A stretch of DNA of 64,000 nt, taken from NCBI GenBank assembly GCA_001689515.1, contig LUJR01000040.1, positions 4,970 to 68,969 on the forward strand, given 5' to 3'. Each line of letters opens with the position of its first letter. The stretch's first letter is position 1. The notes under the pieces were generated by a model. The model searched no databases. It was not told the DNA's origin and saw only the letters and a list, made by a program, of their open reading frames with translations. Shown one piece after another: positions 7,327 through 13,442 of this stretch. Source of the DNA: Bacteroidales bacterium M7. Its GTDB lineage: Bacteria > Bacteroidota > Bacteroidia > Bacteroidales > Muribaculaceae. Made by a program: the position numbers and the translations under genes.

Positions 7327-7881
7327 TTATTCAGGATTGTGTAATGTCATAAACAGACCCACGCTGCTCACCTCTGAATCCATACTGTCGAAGATAACGG
7401 GGTTGCCGACGCCTTTGAACGTAGCCGTGCAACTGTCGCTCCGATAGAGAGCCTTGTTAAGACGCTGTAAGAGCTTCATGTCAAAACAGAACTGCGGAAG
7501 CGGCACGGTCTGTCTGTTCAGAGCGTCTTGCAGAACTTTTTCGGCATCGGGATATTTCTCAAACTTAGAGAAGTAGAAGAAAGCCTTGTCGTTGCCTTTG
7601 GCACACTCTATGCCGTCCTCCGCAATCATGATGCTGTCGTATTTCAGCATGTCCTTGTAGAAGTCGGCGTGCAGGAATTTGCCGTTAAGTGCCTCTATCT
7701 CGCTCTCATTCAGTCCCGATATTTCCGCTATGCGGTTTCTTACGAGGATATGGGCGTCTGTCGCGTAGGCGTATCCTTTATTGAAGAAGATGCACTGCGT
7801 TTCAGGACGGAAGTCATCTTCCGAGCAAGCCAAGTGCATCTGCACTTTCTTGTTGAAATTGTTTTTGGTTTCGTTTGGCAT
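7327..7881 (-). CDS. Sliding-clamp-like phage protein (tentative)
   Basis: A 184-residue protein with features reminiscent of DNA polymerase sliding clamps. FFNKGYAYATDAHILVRN (about 32-49) resembles the beta-clamp element in which a strand leads into ATDGHRL. The C-terminal GNPVIFDSM...VGLFMTL resembles the end of clamp domains (PVVI...YLIMPM). It is about half the host clamp length, so it would need to form a higher oligomer or be a divergent single-domain version. The neighbours are a PD-(D/E)XK nuclease and a MazG protein. The clamp call rests on short motifs only; otherwise it is an unknown early protein. Confidence 0.45.
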   Translation of the reverse strand: MPNETKNNFNKKVQMHLACSEDDFRPETQCIFFNKGYAYATDAHILVRNRIAEISGLNESEIEALNGKFLHADFYKDMLKYDSIMIAEDGIECAKGNDKAFFYFSKFEKYPDAEKVLQDALNRQTVPLPQFCFDMKLLQRLNKALYRSDSCTATFKGVGNPVIFDSMDSEVSSVGLFMTLHNPE

Positions 7882-8576
7882 TAGTTTATTCTTTTACTTG
7901 TCAAATATTCAGTTAACCCTCTCGCCTCAGCCCAATCCATGAACTGATTGAGCAATATGAGGTTGTCGTTCTCCATTTCGGGGTAGCGATAGCAAGTGAT
8001 AGGTGGTGTGTGGCGCGTCAATTCAAGAGGGCGAACATCGTAGCCGTGTTTCTCCTTGTCGTAGCCGTGAAACACGAACAAATCAAAGTGAAACACGTCC
8101 GCGCCGAAAATGTCGAGGTAATACCGCCATTGGCAGGAATTGATGTACTCGCTGTCGGAGGGCGCGGAATACTTGGTCTTTATGTCGCGTATCTCCACGC
8201 CGTCTATCATGTCGGCACAACCCGTTACGATTGCTCTGCCATAGTCCTTATAGCCGCGAAATTCGTGGTAGGCATGGGGGTGTTCGTCACGGTAGTCGAG
8301 GGCAATCTTGCGTTGCTCATGACTCAACCCGACTGAGTGACCATCAATAGAGAACTCGTAGCCGTTCTCTATTGGCAAACCGAACTGTTCTCCGTGTTGA
8401 ACTATGCCATGAAAAGCGGTGCCTATCCTCGTCTGCTCGTTTCCCTTGAACTTGCCGGTCACGGAGTCAATGACTGACTGCTCGGTTATTTCGTAGTAGT
8501 CGTTGTCTCCGTTGGCGAGGTAGCGGCGGAACGCCTCAATCGCCGTTGTTCTGACCAGCGGTTTCTGTTGGCTCAT
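7881..8576 (-). CDS. PD-(D/E)XK phage exonuclease (Cas4/RecB-like)
   Basis: A 231-residue nuclease of the PD-(D/E)XK superfamily. A GTAFHGIVQHGE element (about 53-64) supplies the conserved His. VTGCADMIDGVEIRDIKTK (about 116-134) contains the metal-binding Asp residues and the D-x-K signature. NSCQWRYYLDIFGAD is the usual Q-x-x-x-Y motif. Such enzymes act as recombination exonucleases. It overlaps the Sak4-like ATPase gene by 41 bases, matching exonuclease-annealase pairs in phages. Its stop overlaps the clamp-like gene start by one base. Confidence 0.8.
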   Translation of the reverse strand: MSQQKPLVRTTAIEAFRRYLANGDNDYYEITEQSVIDSVTGKFKGNEQTRIGTAFHGIVQHGEQFGLPIENGYEFSIDGHSVGLSHEQRKIALDYRDEHPHAYHEFRGYKDYGRAIVTGCADMIDGVEIRDIKTKYSAPSDSEYINSCQWRYYLDIFGADVFHFDLFVFHGYDKEKHGYDVRPLELTRHTPPITCYRYPEMENDNLILLNQFMDWAEARGLTEYLTSKRIN

Positions 8577-9468
8577 TGGATTGCTCTTTTACGAACCTCT
8601 TTTTCTCTGCGTCAAATACAAAGCCTTTGGCAGCAAGTACCTCTTTCGCTTCGGCAAAGAATGGTGCTTTCAGAATCGGGGGGAGGTCGCGGGCTTGCTT
8701 CATTATGACTTCTACGCCTTTCTCCGTATCTGCTTCCGCAAGGCTTTCGCGAAGCTGTGCAAGCATTTCCTGCGCCTTGCGCTGTGCTTCTGATTTTGAT
8801 TGAATCGACTGCTTTACCGTCTTGATAATGCCGGCCATGCAGGTGTCGAACTCTTTGCTCGGTGCATCGGGTATCGGTGTCATGCCGAGTTGAGCAACAT
8901 TCTTGCCGACAAAATTGTCAAGTGGCTCAAAGTTGATTACTCGCTGCTTGTTCTGAATGAACACATAACCTACCTGGTCGGCAATGCGGATAAGCAGGTC
9001 TTTGCTCTGCCCCGTGCAGTCGGGAGCGTGTTTGATTGTGTCGCTGTCTTGCGTTTCCTTATCATGACAAATAAAGATAATATCCTGACCGTTTGCCCGA
9101 AGCGAGTTGACAAACTGCTTGAACTCGTCTGCCATCTGACCGAAACGTTTCAGACCGTTGTTTTTGAGCTTGTAGTTCTTTTCGCAGACGTAAGCCGAAA
9201 GGTAATCGTCGAGGGCGGCTTTTGCCGTATCGACAATTACGGTCTTGTACGATTTGAGAGTTTCGGTTTCGGCAAGCACATCTTCCCATTTTGAGGCGGT
9301 AAGCGTGTCTACTCTCTGCACTGCGCGGTCGTAACCCCTATCGGTGTCTATCACAATGGGGGTTTCGGCTGTTGTTGCTACAGAGGTTTTACCTGAGCCT
9401 GGTGTGCCGTAAAGCACGATGATAACGGGACGTTCCGGCGTAATGTCATTCTTTTTGATTATTGGCAT
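8536..9468 (-). CDS. Sak4-type RecA-fold ATPase (phage recombinase)
   Basis: A 310-residue P-loop ATPase. Walker A is LYGTPGSGKTS (about 19-29) and Walker B TVIVDTAKAALD (about 76-87), followed by a typical IIFICHDKE sensor segment. A charged coiled coil runs through the last 90 residues to a disordered acidic tail. Phage proteins of this type (AAA_24, Sak4 or Rad51-like) promote single-strand annealing and recombination with an SSB-like partner. Its 3' end overlaps the exonuclease gene, so the two form a recombination module with the clamp-like gene behind. Confidence 0.8.
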   Translation of the reverse strand: MPIIKKNDITPERPVIIVLYGTPGSGKTSVATTAETPIVIDTDRGYDRAVQRVDTLTASKWEDVLAETETLKSYKTVIVDTAKAALDDYLSAYVCEKNYKLKNNGLKRFGQMADEFKQFVNSLRANGQDIIFICHDKETQDSDTIKHAPDCTGQSKDLLIRIADQVGYVFIQNKQRVINFEPLDNFVGKNVAQLGMTPIPDAPSKEFDTCMAGIIKTVKQSIQSKSEAQRKAQEMLAQLRESLAEADTEKGVEVIMKQARDLPPILKAPFFAEAKEVLAAKGFVFDAEKKRFVKEQSNEPTETAGQNNGD

Positions 9469-9521
9469 ATCTTGTTGTTAATTTGGTTGTTCATTCGACA
9501 AGCCGTAGATTGTTGGCTCAA

Positions 9522-9977
9522 TCATTTTCTAATATTTTCAAGCATCATCTTCATGGCGGCATATTTGGCTCGCAGGTCGTTGTCTTTTGCTTGCTGTTCA
9601 CCACTGACCGCACGGACGTTGTTCATTATGAGGTTTGTTTCCTTCATCAGCTTTTTCAGACCGTCAACAAAGCGGTCGTAGCCGAATGAAACTTGGTCTT
9701 TCGGGTCAAGAATCACATATCCTGCGCCACGGTCATTTTTGAAGTAACAGTTGTATTCTTTCAGCATGAGGGTGCGGATGTTGTCAACAATCGTCATATA
9801 CTGAAACGACTGCATCTGATAGGCTTCGATGAACTCTGACACATTGCCGTAGTCCTCGTATTTCAACGGCTCTATGCCGCATCGCTTTTTCAGCCAATCG
9901 TGTGTGATTAGCTGACCGTCCGAGTAATGGCTGATTATATTCTCAACCACCTCGCGCATTACGTCATCTTCTTTCAT
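9522..9977 (-). CDS. Phage protein, unknown (wHTH-like)
   Basis: A 151-residue protein starting MKEDDVMREVVENIISHY. Residues about 20-40 (GQLITHDWLKKRCGIEP) and about 63-92 (VDNIRTLMLKEYNCYFKNDRGAGYVIL) look like a winged helix with a basic wing. The C-terminus is helical and Met-rich. I do not recognise the family. It is the first gene downstream of the tRNA-like element array and is followed 53 bases later by the Sak4-like gene. Confidence 0.6.
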   Translation of the reverse strand: MKEDDVMREVVENIISHYSDGQLITHDWLKKRCGIEPLKYEDYGNVSEFIEAYQMQSFQYMTIVDNIRTLMLKEYNCYFKNDRGAGYVILDPKDQVSFGYDRFVDGLKKLMKETNLIMNNVRAVSGEQQAKDNDLRAKYAAMKMMLENIRK

Positions 9978-10054
9978 ATTTGTTTGAATTAAAAATGTTT
10001 GCCACTCCGTTGTAAACTCTTGTATTCTTGAATAGTCTTTACTTCACTTAGCTA

Positions 10055-10107
10055 TTTGCTCCGCCTTGGGAGTCGAACCCAAGCATAGACCGCCGCGGAA
10101 AGGTTTA
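10055..10107 (-). ncRNA. T-arm/pseudoknot RNA element, copy 1 (most degenerate)
   Basis: On the minus strand, TAAACC (10102-10107) can pair with GGTCTA (10086-10091) in five of six positions. TTCCGC (10095-10100) pairs with GCGGAG (10059-10064). A six-pair T arm CTTGGG/CCCAAG encloses TTCGACT (10065-10083), followed by CAAA. Order and spacing match the other three copies, but the acceptor-like helix is one pair shorter. Just 5' of the element a GTTTA/TAAAC hairpin imitates a D arm. A normal full-length tRNA cannot be drawn because no 5' strand pairs with the 3' acceptor strand at tRNA distance. Confidence 0.6.
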
Positions 10108-10227
10108 CCATGCTGGACTAAACAGCTCCTTACTATACTATACTCTCCTTTCATAGAGTGTACCGCGCTGTTTTGATGTAATCAAGACTTAACTCTGCTT
10201 AACTAAACACTACCACGCCATTGGCGA

Positions 10228-10283
10228 TTTGCTCCCTCAATCGGAATCGAACCGATTTGCAACCATTGAGGGAGGTGGTTTGC
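10228..10283 (-). ncRNA. T-arm/pseudoknot RNA element, copy 2
   Basis: Reading the minus strand, GCAAACC (10283-10277) pairs with GGTTGC with one bulged A. CTCCCTC (10274-10268) pairs perfectly with GAGGGAG (10238-10232). Between them lie the linker AAT-GGTTGCA and a six-pair T arm AATCGG/CCGATT with loop TTCGATT. The tail is CAAA. Because the GCAAACC/GGTTGC helix encloses the 5' acceptor-like strand, the two helices would form an H-type pseudoknot. There is no D arm or anticodon arm in the 56 bases. Confidence 0.7.
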
Positions 10284-10334
10284 TTGACTTTGCTTCACTT
10301 TTCAACTCTAAACTTAACAAACCTTGACTTTATC

Positions 10335-10387
10335 TTTGCTCCCACCGTCAGAGTCGAACTGACGTGCGACCATCGTGGGGGGGGTGC
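10335..10387 (-). ncRNA. T-arm/pseudoknot RNA element, copy 3
   Basis: Minus strand: GCACC (10387-10383) pairs with GGTCGC through one bulged C. CCCCCAC pairs with GTGGGAG (10345-10339) with one C/A mismatch. The T arm is CGTCAG/CTGACG with loop TTCGACT (10364-10346), and the tail is CAAA. A run of eight C on the sense strand (10377-10384) lies across the junction of the first two helices. All T-arm base pairs differ from those of copy 2 but pairing is kept, which supports an RNA. Confidence 0.7.
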
Positions 10388-10489
10388 TTCTCAATGCTTG
10401 ACTCCGCCTCTCTTATGCGTTCTTCACTTGTCATAACTCGGCAAAACCATTCAAGACCTCTCTGCTCTATACTTCACTTCATGTTATTC

Positions 10490-10544
10490 TTGGGAGCCGC
10501 CCGAAGAATCGAACTTCGGCGAGAACCGTTGCGGCTCGGTTTGC
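10490..10544 (-). ncRNA. T-arm/pseudoknot RNA element, copy 4
   Basis: Minus strand: GCAAACC (10544-10538) carries AACC, which pairs with GGTT. GAGCCGC (10537-10531) pairs perfectly with GCGGCTC (10500-10494). The T arm is CCGAAG/CTTCGG with loop TTCGATT, and the tail is CCAAG. It is the 5'-most copy in the direction of transcription, about 85 bases below the stop of the upstream gene. Between all copies run purine-rich spacers in which AGTGAAG and close variants recur. Confidence 0.7.
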
Positions 10545-10628
10545 AACACCAGACTTCTCAATACTACACTTCACTCGTCAGGTATTCTGCTTACTCCACT
10601 TCACTAAACTTCACTGGGCTTCTCTGAT

Positions 10629-11198
10629 TCACATAATTTCGGCTTTGAACTTGCCGTATATCTTGCGGAATGTGCCGACACCGTAGCGGAGTCCTGCAAT
10701 TTCCATGCAGTCTTTGATGTCCTTGGCATCTAATTGACTTTCGTCATACCAACACTCGCAAGTAAGCGACCATTCGGGAATGATTGCACGGGCTGTCGGA
10801 ACTTTGCTGTTCTTGATACCCACGGCGCGGATGTCTACATACACGCCGAGTTCGTAGAGCTGTTCGGGCGTTTTGTCCGCATCCTTGAAGTCAATGATAC
10901 TGTCGCTCAATACTTGCATTGAGCGAGTGAACTTCGCACCTAACTTGCGCTCCTTTGCGGCGGCGATAAGTGCGTTGGCGATATGCTCGGCAGGGAGGAT
11001 ATACCTACCCTGCGAATTGGTGTAAAGCGAAGCGAGGAATTTCAGCTTGTAAATTTCAAGCACATCATCGTCCGTCTTGGTGCGCTTGCTTGTGAGTGGT
11101 TTGAGCTTCTTTGTGAACTCGTTGAAGGGGTTGACCGTCTGAGGGTTGTTGAGCATCAGCGGCATCGTTCCCGTGATGCGGAATTTAATACTTTTCAT
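10629..11198 (-). CDS. Conserved phage protein of recombination modules, RAMP-like
   Basis: A 189-residue protein. The arrangement GTMPLMLNNPQTVNPFN (about 10-26), LPAEHIANALIAAAKE (about 68-83) and a C-terminal GLRYGVGTFRKIYGKFKAE (about 168-186) matches, from memory, a phage family often encoded near Sak4-type recombinases. Its glycine-rich end recalls RAMP/Cas7-type RNA-recognition folds. No catalytic residues are obvious. Position upstream of the RNA-element array and the Sak4/exonuclease genes makes an ssDNA- or RNA-binding role reasonable, but this is inference. Confidence 0.7.
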   Translation of the reverse strand: MKSIKFRITGTMPLMLNNPQTVNPFNEFTKKLKPLTSKRTKTDDDVLEIYKLKFLASLYTNSQGRYILPAEHIANALIAAAKERKLGAKFTRSMQVLSDSIIDFKDADKTPEQLYELGVYVDIRAVGIKNSKVPTARAIIPEWSLTCECWYDESQLDAKDIKDCMEIAGLRYGVGTFRKIYGKFKAEIM

Positions 11199-11218
11199 TT
11201 CTTTGCTTTTGGGGTGAA

Positions 11219-11542
11219 TTATTCAAATTTGAGTTTCTTTGTTTTTGTTTCTATAAAGTCGCCGTAGAGCGTTATTTTACACCCTCGGCTTTCAAGCCAC
11301 TTCTTAGCACGACCCATTAAGCGCACAACTTCGCCAATACTGAGATTGTCGAAGCTCGGGTCTGAAAAGGGAGCGGATTTACCCCCCCACACACATTGGG
11401 CTTTCTCGTAGCGCGTCTGTGCCCGTTTCTCGTTGACGCATTCATTACAGGTGTGCAGTCTCGCGCCACCCTTGCCGAGACGGAAGTCCGTAAGCGGCAG
11501 CTCACGTCCGCATACCTTGCATGTCTTTGTTTCCATGGTCAT
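11219..11542 (-). CDS. Zinc-ribbon phage protein
   Basis: A 107-residue protein with an N-terminal zinc-binding module. C8-x2-C11 (KTCKVCGRELP) is followed by C32-x2-C35 (LHTCNECVNEK), the arrangement of small HNH-like or treble-clef fingers, but no HNH histidines are seen. The rest is basic and ends KTKKLKFE. The coding sequence contains a run of seven G on its own strand (11382-11388). The start ATG overlaps the stop of the upstream gene. Nucleic-acid binding is likely; the target is unknown. Confidence 0.7.
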   Translation of the reverse strand: MTMETKTCKVCGRELPLTDFRLGKGGARLHTCNECVNEKRAQTRYEKAQCVWGGKSAPFSDPSFDNLSIGEVVRLMGRAKKWLESRGCKITLYGDFIETKTKKLKFE

Positions 11543-11763
11543 GCGTCTAAGAATTTGTCGATTTTACCTTCACGCTCCCATTTCCTCGCGAGCCTGTATA
11601 GTGAAAGACCGCAGACGAGCATGAGCGCGACAGCCTTTATCCGTATTGCGACAAACTCCTCGAGAGTATTGTCTGTCTCGTCGCACATCATCAGGAATGC
11701 GAAGAAGCATCCGGCAAAGAGCGCGTAGAGCACACATTGGCGCCAGTTAAGTAATTGTTTCAT
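11539..11763 (-). CDS. Small membrane protein, unknown
   Basis: A 74-residue protein with two predicted membrane helices, about 9-26 (CVLYALFAGCFFAFLMM) and about 42-58 (IKAVALMLVCGLSLYRL), separated by an acidic loop (DETDNTLEE). The C-terminus is basic and charged (ARKWEREGKIDKFLDA), so both ends are probably cytoplasmic. No family recognised. It is four-base coupled to the zinc-ribbon gene. Confidence 0.65.
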   Translation of the reverse strand: MKQLLNWRQCVLYALFAGCFFAFLMMCDETDNTLEEFVAIRIKAVALMLVCGLSLYRLARKWEREGKIDKFLDA

Positions 11764-11786
11764 ACTGTTACATTTTGATTGATTAG

Positions 11787-11851
11787 TTGCCCTGAGAGGA
11801 GTCGAACCTCCATTCGTGACTGAACCGCTCTACCGATTGAGCTACAAGGCA
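11787..11851 (-). tRNA. Truncated tRNA-like gene lacking a normal anticodon arm
   Basis: Minus strand, 65 bases. The acceptor stem TGCCTTG/CAGGGCA (one wobble), the D arm GCTC-AATCGGTA-GAGC and the T arm GGAGG-TTCGACT-CCTCT are all intact. Only 15 bases lie between the D and T arms where about 23 are expected. They can form at most TTC/GAA around AGTCAC, so there is no standard seven-base anticodon loop. It cannot work as a normal decoding tRNA. It is either a decayed phage tRNA or a tRNA mimic. Confidence 0.7.
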
Positions 11852-12090
11852 TCCCATTGCAGAATTTAGTATGTCCTCCCCGAGGCAATGATAGGGGTGA
11901 TTTATCTTTGTCGAGACTTCCGCTTTCGCGGCTCGCCGGTTAATCGTTGTTCACTCTGCTTTGATTCTGAGGCCCAAAGCATAATGCCCGAGTGCGTTTT
12001 TTCGCTGCGGTGCACTCGTCTCTCCGCTTTGTTTCCATCATGTCAATGTGCTATCTTGGAGTGTCGCCCGTTTGCCGGAGGGCGTTGCCG

Positions 12091-12324
12091 TTAAAGTTTT
12101 ATGTATCGTATCACGTCACCGCCGTTGCAGTACCATTTGCCGTTCTGCTTGGCCGTAGGCTTCTCCATGCGGATTTTGCCCTCGCTGACGAGTTTTTCAA
12201 GTCTGTATTCCCCTCCGACAAGTTTGGCAGCTATCGCCTTACTGAACGTGATACCGCGCTTGTTGAACACGAAGCGTATCAGGTCAAACTGGTAGCAGTC
12301 TGATATGTCGGGGTCTTGTCTCAT
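12091..12324 (-). CDS. Small winged-helix/excisionase-like phage protein
   Basis: A 77-residue protein. Residues about 30-76 (KAIAAKLVGGEYRLEKLVSE, then a basic wing KWYCNGGDVIRYIKL) look like a MerR/excisionase-type winged helix, in which the ordered region selects DNA. The 12,324 start overlaps the stop of the next small gene (TAATG). It could be an early regulator or an excisionase. The 239 bases downstream, up to the truncated tRNA, contain no gene I can support, only two GC hairpins around 11,989-12,010 and 12,065-12,085. Confidence 0.6.
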   Translation of the reverse strand: MRQDPDISDCYQFDLIRFVFNKRGITFSKAIAAKLVGGEYRLEKLVSEGKIRMEKPTAKQNGKWYCNGGDVIRYIKL

Positions 12325-12428
12325 TATTTGTCTTTATGCTTCCTTTCGACGTATCGGCTGATGGCGAGCGTGTAAGTCGCTCCAAAGCAGAATCCGATAC
12401 AAAAGGTTGCTATGAATAGTCCTATCAT
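12324..12428 (-). CDS. 34-residue membrane protein, unknown
   Basis: A short ORF: MIGLFIATFCIGFCFGATYT followed by the basic tail ISRYVERKHKDK. It is a single hydrophobic helix with Cys and Gly small-residue faces. Support comes from its two tight junctions: its ATG lies in the stop of the gene before (12425-12428) and its stop overlaps the start of the gene after. Function unknown. Confidence 0.5.
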   Translation of the reverse strand: MIGLFIATFCIGFCFGATYTLAISRYVERKHKDK

Positions 12429-12574
12429 TTCTTTTCTCGGCGGAGGGTTACTTTTCGGTGTGGGTTCCAATCTTCGTAGTAGGCGGTCTCGACCACCTCC
12501 CACCCCTCGGCTTGCAGTTTCTCCACCTGCTTACTCCGAGGGCCGACTACTATTGTCTTAGTGAGGTAGGTCAT
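12425..12574 (-). CDS. 49-residue phage protein, unknown
   Basis: A short ORF: MTYLTKTIVVGPRSKQVEKL, then QAEGWEVVETAYYEDWNPHR and a basic end. The pattern of a beta strand, an amphipathic helix and a GWEVVE strand resembles small ferredoxin-like proteins of the DUF4177 type, but the match is weak. It is coupled by ATGA on both sides within the first four genes of the early transcript. Confidence 0.5.
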   Translation of the reverse strand: MTYLTKTIVVGPRSKQVEKLQAEGWEVVETAYYEDWNPHRKVTLRREKK

Positions 12575-12771
12575 ATCCCCGTCCTCACCACCACGGTTAG
12601 GGTGACGTTTGATTTTGAAATCCTTACCGATGCGCCTCTGTCGCCCATTTCGGAGCGAGCTTGCTTCGCGGTCTCGAAAGCGGAGTCCACTTCGGGGGCG
12701 TTGTCGCAGGGTACGACAATCATGTCCTTTGCGAGCATCGCCTTAACTTTGTCTTTGCTTAGTTTAGCCAT
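12571..12771 (-). CDS. First gene of the phage early operon, unknown
   Basis: A 66-residue protein, MAKLSKDKVKAMLAKDMIVV, then CDNAPEVDSAFETAKQARSE and a C-terminal beta hairpin (ASVRISKSNVTLTVVVRTGI). It is the first gene read leftward from the control region, which begins about 10 bases upstream. No family recognised. Genes in this position are often anti-repressors or host-takeover factors, which is only a positional hint. Confidence 0.55.
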   Translation of the reverse strand: MAKLSKDKVKAMLAKDMIVVPCDNAPEVDSAFETAKQARSEMGDRGASVRISKSNVTLTVVVRTGI

Positions 12772-12925
12772 TCTTCCCTAAAGTTGCTTGTTAATTTTCC
12801 TTTCTAAAAGTTTGGCAATGCAAAAGAGAATAACTAACTTTGCGATTGAAGTTTATATGTAAGATAGCTCCGAAAGCTATCCCCCTTTGCTGTTGCCTTT
12901 CTGTTCCTGTCTTTCAGAAACAATG

Positions 12926-12968
12926 CAAAGGTAATGTAAATTGAGTTGTCAACCAACTCAAATGAGTT
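12926..12968. promoter_or_regulatory. Phage operator and leftward early promoter
   Basis: Between the divergent early gene and the repressor, TTGAGTTG (12941-12948) and CAACTCAA (12954-12961) form a perfect inverted repeat with a five-base gap. AACTCA (12955-12960) and TGAGTT (12963-12968) form a second one sharing a half-site. On the minus strand a TACCTTTG box (12926-12933) fits the Bacteroidetes -7 element and lies just downstream of the operator, so a bound repressor would cover its upstream part. A GATAGCT hairpin (12863-12881) lies in the leftward leader. The repressor as the binder is inferred. Confidence 0.6.
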
Positions 12969-12998
12969 TATTTAACACTCTTTAACCTTTGTGCTATC

Positions 12999-13442
12999 AT
13001 GGCAGAAATAAACGATAGACTACAACATATTGTAGATGAAAGATTTGGGGGCAGTCAGACCTCTTTTGCCGATGCTCTTGGCAAAAGGCAGTCAAGTATT
13101 GCCAACTATCTTGGACAGCGTAAATCCCTCCCATCCTTTGAAATACTAAAGCTGATGGTAGAAAGGCTCGGCGTGGATGCTCGATGGCTTTTGACGGGCA
13201 AAGAATATCAACTCAATGGAGTTAATGCCACTAATAGCACGCTTACGGGTTCAACGGTTGTGGATAGTCCGATATTCATTGGAGTGCCAGCAGAGATTAA
13301 AGACCTTGTTATGCGCTACGAAGCTATAATTGCAGAAAAGGAAGAACGTATTAAAGAAAAGGAGCGGTTAATCTCTGAAAAAGATGAGAGAATAACTGAC
13401 CTCAAAGAACGGATTGACGAATTGAAAGGAAGTAGAAAATGA
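12999..13442 (+). CDS. Xre-family phage repressor with coiled-coil tail
   Basis: A 147-residue protein with an N-terminal lambda-type HTH (about 5-65: RLQHIVDERFGG, then SFADALGKRQSSIANYLGQR, then VDARWLLTGKE). The C-terminal 45 residues form a long charged coiled coil (EKEERIKEKERLISEKDERI) likely to dimerise it. There is no LexA-like Ser/Lys peptidase domain, so RecA-driven self-cleavage is unlikely and induction must work otherwise. It faces the leftward early operon across an operator with inverted repeats. Its stop overlaps the next gene (ATGA). Confidence 0.85.
   Translation: MAEINDRLQHIVDERFGGSQTSFADALGKRQSSIANYLGQRKSLPSFEILKLMVERLGVDARWLLTGKEYQLNGVNATNSTLTGSTVVDSPIFIGVPAEIKDLVMRYEAIIAEKEERIKEKERLISEKDERITDLKERIDELKGSRK

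Noticed and set aside
10055..10130. Element 1 considered as a complete tRNA
   Set aside because: A D-arm-like GTTTA/TAAAC hairpin and a T arm are present at tRNA spacing, but the 5' and 3' acceptor strands do not pair and no proper anticodon stem forms.
10055..10544. The T-arm element array considered as a CRISPR array
   Set aside because: Units differ in stem sequence while keeping pairing, spacing is irregular (about 105-165 bases), and no cas genes are nearby. This is covariation of an RNA, not identical repeats with spacers.
11989..12085. GC hairpins between the truncated tRNA and the small winged-helix gene considered as terminators
   Set aside because: Neither is followed by a T-run on either strand, so termination is not supported.
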